DNA of 7,936 bases from NCBI GenBank assembly GCA_021325695.1, contig JAJTCR010000044.1, positions 1 through 7,936 of the forward strand, given 5' to 3'. The notes below the pieces were generated by a model. It had not been told where the DNA came from. It searched no databases and saw nothing but the letters and a program-made list of their open reading frames with translations. Positions 1 through 5,040 of the stretch are shown here, in pieces (the stretch's first letter is position 1; every line of letters starts with the position of its first letter). Made by a program: the position numbers and the translations under genes. This stretch comes from Steroidobacteraceae bacterium (GTDB lineage: Bacteria > Pseudomonadota > Gammaproteobacteria > Steroidobacterales > Steroidobacteraceae).

Positions 1-824
1 GCCGGCCGGACAAGCCGGTGGGCAGCTTCCTGTTCAGCGGCCCGACCGGTGTCGGCAAGACCGAAGTGGCCAAGCAGCTCGCCTACATCCTGGGCATCGA
101 GCTGATCCGCTTCGACATGTCCGAGTACATGGAGCGCCACGCCGTCAGCCGCCTGATCGGCGCGCCTCCGGGCTACGTCGGTTTCGACCAGGGCGGCCTG
201 CTCACCGAGGCGATCAGCAAGAAGCCGCATGCGGTGCTGCTGCTCGACGAGATCGAAAAGGCGCATCCGGACGTCTTCAACGTGCTGCTGCAGGTGATGG
301 ACCACGGCACGCTGACCGACAACAACGGGCGCAAGGCCGACTTCCGCCACGTCGTGATCGTCATGACGACGAACGCGGGCGCGGCCGACATGAGCCGTGC
401 CTCGATCGGCTTCGTCGCGCAGGATCACGCCAGCGACGCGATGGAAGCCATCAAGAAGGTTTTCTCGCCGGAGTTCCGCAACCGGCTCGACGCCGTGGTG
501 CAGTTCGCGCCGCTCGACGAACACACGATCAACCGCGTCGTCGACAAGCTGCTCGTCGAAGTCGAGACCCAGCTCGAGTCGAAGGGCGTGGCGTTGCACA
601 TCGACGACGAGGCGCGCGTCTGGATCGCGAAGCGCGGCTACGACCCGAAGATGGGCGCCCGTCCCATGGCGCGCGTGATCCAGGAGCACATCAAGCGTCC
701 GCTCGCCGAGGAGTTGCTGTTCGGGCGACTCGAGCACGGCGGCCACGCGTTCGTCACGGTCGGCCAGGACGACCAGCTCAAGGTGGAGACCCGCTCGTCC
801 GAAGAGCCCGCCCTGCTGGAGTGA
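1..824 (+). CDS. clpA: ClpA, ATP-dependent Clp protease ATP-binding subunit (3' part only)
   Basis: The gene enters from the left edge (first whole codon at base 3) and ends at TGA 822-824, leaving about 273 C-terminal residues of a protein normally near 750. What remains is the second AAA+ module (D2) and the C-terminal small domain. Visible motifs are Walker A GPTGVGKT (bases 39-62), the pore stretch with GYVGFDQGG, Walker B LLLDEIEKAHPDVFN, sensor-1 region MTTNAGA, the arginine-finger region FSPEFRNRLD and sensor-2 GARPMARV. ClpA is the cytoplasmic hexameric unfoldase that feeds substrates into ClpP, including N-degron proteins delivered by ClpS. The ClpP-docking loop reads IGF (bases 405-413) where E. 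coli ClpA has IGL; both fit the family consensus. ClpA is preferred over ClpB or ClpC because the stretches after the docking loop and around GARPM closely follow E. coli ClpA, and the tail is short. clpS would be expected upstream, outside the window. Confidence 0.96.
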   Translation, partial: RPDKPVGSFLFSGPTGVGKTEVAKQLAYILGIELIRFDMSEYMERHAVSRLIGAPPGYVGFDQGGLLTEAISKKPHAVLLLDEIEKAHPDVFNVLLQVMDHGTLTDNNGRKADFRHVVIVMTTNAGAADMSRASIGFVAQDHASDAMEAIKKVFSPEFRNRLDAVVQFAPLDEHTINRVVDKLLVEVETQLESKGVALHIDDEARVWIAKRGYDPKMGARPMARVIQEHIKRPLAEELLFGRLEHGGHAFVTVGQDDQLKVETRSSEEPALLE

Positions 825-830
825 CCATGT

Positions 831-870
831 GCCGCCTCTCCCGCGCGCAGCGGGGGGAGGGCCGGGCGGC
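831..870 (+). terminator. GC-rich hairpin after clpA, possible terminator
   Basis: Seven bases after the clpA stop, CCTCTCCCGC (835-844) can pair with GCGGGGGGAGG (850-860) around a five-base loop. The outer bases GCCGCC (831-836) and GGCGGC (865-870) can extend or compete with the stem. No T-run follows (the next bases are TCCCGTCTCGG), so this is not a textbook intrinsic terminator. It could cause pausing, protect the clpA mRNA 3' end, or be only a GC-rich coincidence. Confidence 0.35.
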
Positions 871-923
871 TCCCGTCTCGGTGTTGAGCACGATCCGGGT
901 CGCGCCCGGCGCCTGCGCCCGGC

Positions 924-956
924 AACCTCGCACGCACACTCAGGATTGGCGAGGTT
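924..956 (+). promoter_or_regulatory. Stem-loop covering the ribosome binding site of the DUF1203 gene
   Basis: AACCTCGC (924-931) and GCGAGGTT (949-956) form a perfect 8-base-pair inverted repeat with a 17-base loop. The only plausible Shine-Dalgarno sequence for the next gene, GAGG (951-954, 11 bases before the ATG at 966), lies inside the right arm. If formed in the mRNA, the stem would hide the ribosome binding site. The pairing is seen directly; a regulatory role is inference. Confidence 0.3.
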
Positions 957-965
957 TCCTGCGTC

Positions 966-1433
966 ATGGATTTCCGGATCAGCGGATTGCCGATCGAGCA
1001 GGTCGAGCACTTGTTGCGACTCGAGCGCGAGGCGCTGCGTGCCGCGGGAGTCGTGGAACTCGTCGTGGACGAGCCGCACACGTACCCGTGCCGCGTCACG
1101 TTGCAGGACGCGCTGCCCGGCGAGCGGGTCCTGCTGTTCACGTTCGAGCACCAGCCGGCCGACTCGCCCTACCGGGCCTCGGGTCCGATCATCGTCCGGC
1201 GCGAGGCGGCGCGGTCGCGTGTCGCCGTCAACGAGGTGCCCGACCAGCAGCGCCGACGCCTGCTTTCGGTGCGCGCCTACGATGGACGCGACTGGATCGT
1301 CGATTCGGACGTGGTGCAGGGGACCGAGCTCGAAGCCACCATCGAACGCCTGTTCGCCAATCCGGGCGTCGCGTACCTGCACCTGCACAACGCCCGCCAC
1401 GGGTGTTATGCGGCTCGGGTGGACCGGGCGTGA
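966..1433 (+). CDS. DUF1203 family protein
   Basis: This encodes 155 residues, about the usual length for DUF1203 (PF06718), a family of small, probably cytoplasmic proteins without a known reaction. Recognisable family features are the opening MDFRISGLP, the block PCRVTLQDALPGERVLL (residues 41-57), HQPADSPYRASGPI (62-75), and the C-terminal HLHNARHGCYA (139-149), whose His, Arg and Cys residues look like candidate functional positions. No signal peptide or membrane segment is visible. The ATG at 966 begins exactly at the family's conserved N-terminus and is preceded by GAGG at 951-954. The gene lies 141 bases after clpA on the same strand and converges on infA. It occupies the interval where E. 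coli carries the serW tRNA gene, so it looks like a lineage-specific insertion into a conserved block. Family assignment is from sequence pattern memory; function is unknown. Confidence 0.85.
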   Translation: MDFRISGLPIEQVEHLLRLEREALRAAGVVELVVDEPHTYPCRVTLQDALPGERVLLFTFEHQPADSPYRASGPIIVRREAARSRVAVNEVPDQQRRRLLSVRAYDGRDWIVDSDVVQGTELEATIERLFANPGVAYLHLHNARHGCYAARVDRA

Positions 1434-1444
1434 GGAAGTGAACA

Positions 1445-1563
1445 AGTGAATAGTGAATAGTGAATAGACGGGACGTGAAGCCGACCGTCCCGGTGGACCA
1501 AACGAGAGAGGCCGGCGTTTTGCCGGCCTCTCGTCTCTGACTAGTCACTAGTCACTATTCACT
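1445..1563. repeat. Palindromic element with inverted heptamer-repeat arms (MITE-like)
   Basis: The left arm 1445-1467 is three tandem copies of AGTGAAT plus AG; a variant copy AGTGAAC sits just before it at 1437-1443. The right arm 1541-1563, read on the other strand, is AGTGAAT followed by two AGTGACT copies. The two 23-base arms are inverted repeats matching at 21 positions. Between them are two further hairpins: CGGGACG (1469-1475) with CGTCCCG (1486-1492), and the 11-base-pair stem listed separately at 1506-1532. No ORF fits inside. The whole unit lies in the convergent gap between the DUF1203 and infA stops. It may be a small non-autonomous mobile element, or a heptamer-repeat spacer surrounding a terminator. 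The structure is certain from the sequence; its origin is not. Confidence 0.65.
1506..1532. terminator. Bidirectional terminator hairpin between DUF1203 gene and infA
   Basis: GAGAGGCCGGC (1506-1516) and GCCGGCCTCTC (1522-1532) form a perfect 11-base-pair stem around the loop GTTTT. It lies between two converging genes, 73 bases after the DUF1203 stop and 43 bases beyond the infA stop, which is where a shared terminator is expected. T-runs are poor on both sides: CGTCTCTG follows on the + strand and CGTTTGG on the - strand, the latter slightly better. The stem strength and position carry the call. Confidence 0.65.
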
Positions 1564-1574
1564 GACCACCCGCG

Positions 1575-1793
1575 TCAGCGCCCCCGGTAGACGATCCGTC
1601 CCTTCGTCAGGTCGTAGGGTGTCATTTCGACGGTGACGGTGTCGCCCGTGAGGATGCGGATGTAGTTCTTGCGCATCTTGCCGGAGATGTGGGCAGTGAC
1701 GACGTGCCCGTTCTGCAACTGGACGCGAAACGTCGTGTTCGGCAGCGTCTCGACCACGCGGCCCTCCATCTGGATCGCATCTTCCTTCGCCAT
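1575..1793 (-). CDS. infA: Translation initiation factor IF-1
   Basis: This encodes 72 residues, exactly the usual bacterial IF-1 length. IF-1 is a single OB-fold (S1-like) protein that binds the 30S A site during initiation and works with IF-2 and IF-3. The family's hallmark pieces are present: MAKEDAIQMEG at the start, ETLPNTTFRVQLQNGH, AHISGKMRKNYIRIL in the middle, and GDTVTVEMTPYDLTKGRIVYR at the end. The ATG at 1793 is chosen over an in-frame GTG at 1805 because the family begins at M-A/S-K-E/D. A short GAGGG lies three bases upstream of the ATG, rather close, so the ribosome site is not ideal. The gene lies downstream of aat on the same strand after a 130-base gap, as in other gammaproteobacteria, and converges on the DUF1203 gene. 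Confidence 0.98.
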   Translation of the reverse strand: MAKEDAIQMEGRVVETLPNTTFRVQLQNGHVVTAHISGKMRKNYIRILTGDTVTVEMTPYDLTKGRIVYRGR

Positions 1794-1824
1794 GCACCCT
1801 CGCACCGGCCCAAAAGCCGCGCGA

Positions 1825-1853
1825 ATTCTGCATAAAGGCCCCTGCTAAAGCAA
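1825..1853 (-). promoter_or_regulatory. Candidate sigma-70 promoter for infA
   Basis: On the - strand, TTGCTT (1853-1848) and CAGAAT (1830-1825) are separated by 17 bases, 32 bases upstream of the infA ATG. Matches are 3 of 6 to the -35 consensus and 4 of 6 to the -10. The short AT-richer patch stands out in the 130-base aat-infA gap. The call is weak. infA having its own promoter separate from aat is reasonable, but the sequence alone does not prove it. Confidence 0.3.
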
Positions 1854-1923
1854 TGCGAAGTACCCCGGGCAGGTGCAAAAACGCCGTCGTTCGCAGCGCA
1901 CGAAGACCGGCCGTGGGCGAGCC

Positions 1924-2631
1924 TCACCGTGCGGTTCGATGATCGGCCTGCGCGGCCAGCACCGCCGTCGGCGGAATCGCCCGTTCCAGCCGCGCGATGA
2001 ACTCCGACCGCGCGATCAGGCGCGCGCCCAGTGAAAAGAGGTGCTCGCTCGCAACCTGGCAGTCGATGATCTCGACGCCACGGTCACGCAGTGCCGCGAC
2101 CTGGTGGAACAGGGCGACCTTCGACGCATCGGTCTCGTTGCTGAACATCGACTCGCCGAAGAACGCGCGCCCGAGCTCGAGGCCATACAGGCCGCCGGCG
2201 AGCCGCTCCTCGCACCACACCTCGACGGAGTGTGCGTGGCCGCGGCGGTGCAGCTCGACGTAGGCGGCGTGCATGTCGGGCGAAATCCAGGTTCCTTCAA
2301 ACGCGCGGGCGCCGCTGTCCGCGCATTGCGACACGACCTCCGCGAAGGCCTGGTCGAACGTCACGCGGTAACCGCGGTTGCGCAGGCTCTTGCGCAGGCT
2401 GCGGCTCACGCGCAGTTCGTCCGGGAACAGCACCATGCGCGGGTCGGGTGACCACCACAGGATCGGTTGCCCTGCCGCGTACCACGGGAAGAGGCCACGC
2501 CGATACGCGGCCAGCATGCGCTCGGGAACAAGGTCGCCGCCCGCGCAGAGCAGTCCGTCCGGATCCTCGAGCGCGCGACTCACCGGCGGAAACGCGTCCG
2601 GCGGGTCCGACATCTTGAGCCAGGGAATCAC
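1924..2631 (-). CDS. aat: Leucyl/phenylalanyl-tRNA--protein transferase
   Basis: This encodes 235 residues, normal for the family. The enzyme transfers Leu or Phe from charged tRNA to the N-terminal Arg or Lys of proteins, creating an N-degron that ClpS passes to ClpAP. Family motifs seen in order are GLLCAGGDL (26-34), GLFPWY (46-51), WWSPDPR (59-65), FEGTWIS (111-117), HAHSVEVW (132-139), GGLYGL (146-151), FFGESMFS (157-164), ASKVAL (169-174), DCQ (190-192) and SLGA (200-203). The start is the GTG at 2631-2629: the residues right after it (IPWL) resemble the usual beginning of this family. The same bases overlap the stop of the preceding gene as GTGA, a standard sign of translational coupling. 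The reading frame continues open far upstream, but that part lies over the neighbouring gene and is not coding. The substrate-side partner clpA lies in the same window. Confidence 0.97.
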   Translation of the reverse strand: MIPWLKMSDPPDAFPPVSRALEDPDGLLCAGGDLVPERMLAAYRRGLFPWYAAGQPILWWSPDPRMVLFPDELRVSRSLRKSLRNRGYRVTFDQAFAEVVSQCADSGARAFEGTWISPDMHAAYVELHRRGHAHSVEVWCEERLAGGLYGLELGRAFFGESMFSNETDASKVALFHQVAALRDRGVEIIDCQVASEHLFSLGARLIARSEFIARLERAIPPTAVLAAQADHRTAR

Positions 2632-3800
2632 GCGTCCAGCCCTGCGCTCGCGCGCTGGAACGGGACGTGCTCGCTCGCCTCGGCGATGTAGGCGTCCATC
2701 GCCTCGCGCTCCCGCTCCAGGTAGCGCGCGACCGCGGTGCGAAACCCGCCGTGCTCGAGCCAGTGCGCGGAGAGCGTGCGCGTCGGTTCGAAGCCGCGGG
2801 CGATCTTGTGCTCGCCCTGCGTGCCGGGGTCGAAGTACGCGAGCCCGCGCTCGATGCAGTGCTCGATGCCCTGGTAGTAGCAGGCCTCGAAGTGCAGCGA
2901 GTCCTCGTGGGCGGCCGCGCCCCAGTAACGGCCAAAAAGCCAGCCGCCGCCCTCGAAGAAAATCGATGCCCCGAGCGGCCGACCGTCGCGTTCGGCGAGC
3001 TTGACCATGACCGAGCCGGGGAGGGTTTGCGACACCCGCTCGAGGAATTCCACGTTCAGGTAGTGGCCATTGCCGTGGCGCAGGAACGTGCGTTCGGAGA
3101 AGCCGAAGATCACGCGCCACAGCGCGGCGTCGATCGATTCGCCGGCGAGCGTGCGGAACGCGATGCCGGCTTCGGCAACCTTGCGCCGCTCGCGCTTCAC
3201 CTTCTTGCGCTTCTCGGCGCGGAACGTGTCGAGGAAGGCCTCGAAACTGCGGTAGCCGCGGTTGCACCACAGGAAGCGGCAATCGTGGCGGCGGAGGAAG
3301 CCGGCACGCTCGAGCGCCGACTGGTCGTCCTCGAGCGTGAAGTTGACGTGCGCGCCCGAGGCGCCGGCACGGCGCGCGGTCTGCAGCAGCAGCCCGGCGA
3401 GTTCGTCACGCATGTCGGTCTCGTCCATGCCCGCGATGCCCGACGCGATCAGCATGCGCGGTCCGGTGACCGGCGTGAAGGGCACCGCGGCGAGTTGCTT
3501 CGGGTAGTAGTCGAGGCCCGACCGCAGGTACGACTGCGCCCAGCTCCAGTCGAACACGAACTCGCCCCAGGAGTGCGTCTTCAGGTACTGCGGGACGGCG
3601 GCCACCACGGTGCCGCCGCGTGAACTGCGCACGACCAGGTGCGCTGGAATCCAGCCGGTGTCTTCGCCGACGCAGTTCGTCGTTTCGAGCGCTTCGAGAA
3701 AAGCGTGCCTCGTGAATGGATGGCCGGAGCGGTCGAGCGCATCCCACTCGGCCGCGTCGACATCCGCGATGCGCCCGACGACCTCTGCCTTCAGGGGCAT
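2628..3800 (-). CDS. GNAT/FemAB-like acyltransferase of the DUF482 family
   Basis: This encodes 390 residues, in the usual range for DUF482 (PF04339), often labelled as a GNAT or peptidoglycan-biosynthesis-like protein. The fold is related to acyl-CoA or aminoacyl transferases of the FemAB type; the substrate is unknown. Landmarks are HPFTRHAFLEALE (27-39), FDWSWAQSYLRSGLDYYPK (83-101), PFTPVTGPRML (107-117), a strongly basic patch KRKKVKRERRK (197-207), the glycine-rich strand FFEGGGWLFGRYWG (281-294), HFEACYYQGIEHCIERGL (303-320) and the signature FDPGTQGEHKIARGFEPTR (323-341). No signal peptide or membrane helix is seen. It starts 27 bases after trxB and its stop overlaps the aat start by four bases, so it is the middle gene of a trxB-GNAT-aat operon, at the position of cydDC in E. 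coli. The stretch before its ATG has only a weak GGGG ribosome site, consistent with reading through from trxB. Family assignment is confident; function is not known. Confidence 0.88.
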   Translation of the reverse strand: MPLKAEVVGRIADVDAAEWDALDRSGHPFTRHAFLEALETTNCVGEDTGWIPAHLVVRSSRGGTVVAAVPQYLKTHSWGEFVFDWSWAQSYLRSGLDYYPKQLAAVPFTPVTGPRMLIASGIAGMDETDMRDELAGLLLQTARRAGASGAHVNFTLEDDQSALERAGFLRRHDCRFLWCNRGYRSFEAFLDTFRAEKRKKVKRERRKVAEAGIAFRTLAGESIDAALWRVIFGFSERTFLRHGNGHYLNVEFLERVSQTLPGSVMVKLAERDGRPLGASIFFEGGGWLFGRYWGAAAHEDSLHFEACYYQGIEHCIERGLAYFDPGTQGEHKIARGFEPTRTLSAHWLEHGGFRTAVARYLEREREAMDAYIAEASEHVPFQRASAGLDA

Positions 3801-3827
3801 CGGGCAGCCCCGCTTGCACGCTCCGCC

Positions 3828-4796
3828 TCAGTGGGCGCCGCCAGCATCCAGCGTGTCCAGGTACTTGTCGGCATCGAGCGCCGCCATGCAGCCCGTGCCG
3901 GCCGAGGTGACCGCCTGGCGGTAGACGTGATCGGCGACGTCGCCGGCGGCGAAGACGCCCGGCACGCTCGTCGCGGTGGCACCGCCGGCGAGGCCCGAGC
4001 GCACGAGGATGTATCCGTTGGTCATGTCGAGCTGGCCCGCGAACATGTCGGTGTTGGGCTTGTGACCCACGGCGACGAAGAGCCCGGCGACCTCGAGGTC
4101 GCGCTTGCCCATGCCGTCGGCGGCGGCGATCCGCACGCCCGTGACGCCCGTCGCATCGCCCAGCACTTCCTCGACCGTGTGGTTCCAGACGATATCGACC
4201 ACGCCGGCGCGCTGTCGTTCGAACAGGTGGTCCTGCAGGATCTTCTCGGCGCGCAGCTTGTCACGCCGATGGATCAGCGTGACGTGCGTGGCGATGTTCG
4301 AGAGGTACAGCGCCTCCTCGACGGCGGTGTTGCCACCGCCCACGACCGCGACCCGCTGGCCACGGAAGAAGAACCCGTCGCAGGTGGCGCAGGCGGAAAC
4401 GCCGCGACCCTTGAAGTGTTCTTCCGACGCCAGGCCGAGGTACTGGGCGCTCGCACCGGTCGCGATCACCAGCGCATCGCAGGTGTAGTCGCCGCGGTCG
4501 CCCTTGAGCAGCAGGGGCCGCTGGCCGAAGTCCACCACGTTGATGTGGTCCATCAGGATCTCCGTGTGGAACCGCTCGGCGTGCTGGCGCATGCGTTCCA
4601 TGAGGCCGGGACCCGTCAGGCCGTGCGGGTCGCCGGGCCAGTTGTCCACCTCGGTCGTGGTCATCAACTGGCCGCCCTGCTCCATGCCCGTGATCAACAG
4701 CGGGCTGCGGTTCGCGCGCGCCGCGTAGACGGCAGCGGCGTAGCCGGCCGGACCCGACCCGAGGATGATCAGCCGGGAGTGGCGGGGAGCGGTCAT
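3828..4796 (-). CDS. trxB: Thioredoxin-disulfide reductase
   Basis: This encodes 322 residues, close to E. coli TrxB (321). The cytoplasmic FAD enzyme uses NADPH to reduce thioredoxin. It has the FAD-binding GSGPAG (13-18), EQGGQLMTTTEVDNWPG (39-55), the redox-active CATC (Cys136 and Cys139, the positions expected for bacterial low-molecular-weight TrxB), the NADPH-binding GGGNTAVEEA (153-162) with the downstream HRR, and the C-terminal FAD segment GVFAAGDVADHVYRQAVTSAGTGCMA. The ATG at 4796 is preferred over in-frame upstream starts up to 4856: those would add a 20-residue Arg/Lys-rich tail not typical of the family, while a good AAGGA lies seven bases upstream of the chosen ATG. It is the first gene of the leftward operon and diverges from ftsK. 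Confidence 0.97.
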   Translation of the reverse strand: MTAPRHSRLIILGSGPAGYAAAVYAARANRSPLLITGMEQGGQLMTTTEVDNWPGDPHGLTGPGLMERMRQHAERFHTEILMDHINVVDFGQRPLLLKGDRGDYTCDALVIATGASAQYLGLASEEHFKGRGVSACATCDGFFFRGQRVAVVGGGNTAVEEALYLSNIATHVTLIHRRDKLRAEKILQDHLFERQRAGVVDIVWNHTVEEVLGDATGVTGVRIAAADGMGKRDLEVAGLFVAVGHKPNTDMFAGQLDMTNGYILVRSGLAGGATATSVPGVFAAGDVADHVYRQAVTSAGTGCMAALDADKYLDTLDAGGAH

Positions 4797-4803
4797 GTAC
4801 AAT

Positions 4804-4808
4804 TCCTT
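4804..4808 (-). promoter_or_regulatory. Ribosome binding site of trxB
   Basis: AAGGA on the - strand sits seven bases before the ATG at 4796. This favours that ATG over the in-frame ATGs at 4847 and 4856 and gives a protein with the standard TrxB N-terminus. Confidence 0.7.
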
Positions 4809-4900
4809 GCTGTTCTTGCGCGCAAAGCGCCGACGAAGGCGCGGCATGGTAAGCACTCCCAGCCCGCTCGGAAAGCTTCGTTGCGGCTGTGCATATGCCC

Positions 4901-4975
4901 GGGGACACGCCTTGTTTTTTGGCCGGCGAGGGCGGGTTACGTCCGGGTCGCCATCGAAAAATTAGGAGTGTCCCC
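4901..4975. repeat. Palindromic REP/MITE-like unit in the trxB-ftsK divergent region
   Basis: The left end GGGGACACGCCTTGTTTTTT (4901-4920) is mirrored by the right end 4956-4975, which on the other strand reads GGGGACACTCCTAATTTTTC. The outer eight bases match perfectly, and 16 of the 20 positions agree overall. A second, inner stem GGCGA (4925-4929) with TCGCC (4948-4952) lets the whole unit fold into one long hairpin. The unit has no room for a gene. From memory, the GGGGACAC-type ends with an adjoining T-run resemble repeat units common near Y1 (REP-associated) transposases in proteobacteria. That link is inference, since no transposase is in the window. Confidence 0.55.
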
Positions 4976-5028
4976 GATTCCGGTGTAGCCTTATGCGCCA
5001 ATGAGTTACAGCGTTCTCTTGACCTTTC

Positions 5029-5034
5029 AGGTGA
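5029..5034 (+). promoter_or_regulatory. Ribosome binding site of ftsK
   Basis: AGGTGA lies six bases before the TTG at 5041. The ATG at 5034 and GTG at 5031 just beside it are out of frame with ftsK and hit TAA at 5046-5048 (GTG and ATG share one frame), so they cannot start the gene. This site supports the TTG start. Confidence 0.65.
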
Positions 5035-5040
5035 TGACAG

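Noticed and set aside
1445..1563. A CRISPR-like array
   Set aside because: The repeats are 7 bases long, directly adjacent and arranged as inverted arms, with no spacers and no cas genes.
825..1574. A possible serine tRNA gene as in E. coli between clpA and infA
   Set aside because: No cloverleaf, T-loop GTTCGANTC-like sequence or CCA end could be found by eye on either strand.
2632..3282. N-terminal extension of the aat frame by about 217 codons
   Set aside because: The extension lies in another frame of the DUF482 gene and is Arg-rich noise; the GTG at 2631 gives the normal family length and N-terminus.
2667..3623. A 318-codon open frame on the + strand opposite the DUF482 gene
   Set aside because: It is antisense to a gene with clear family motifs, has no good start site and contains no recognisable domain.
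4797..4856. A 20-residue basic extension of TrxB from upstream in-frame ATGs
   Set aside because: The AAGGA site and the family N-terminus both point to the ATG at 4796.
3639..4988. A 449-codon open frame on the + strand opposite trxB
   Set aside because: It is antisense to trxB, with no family resemblance and a composition (Ala/Arg/Val/His) typical of shadow frames in GC-rich DNA.
5019..5024. TTGACC as a -35 box for ftsK
   Set aside because: A 17-base spacer would put the -10 inside the coding start with no AT-rich match, leaving no room for the ribosome binding site.
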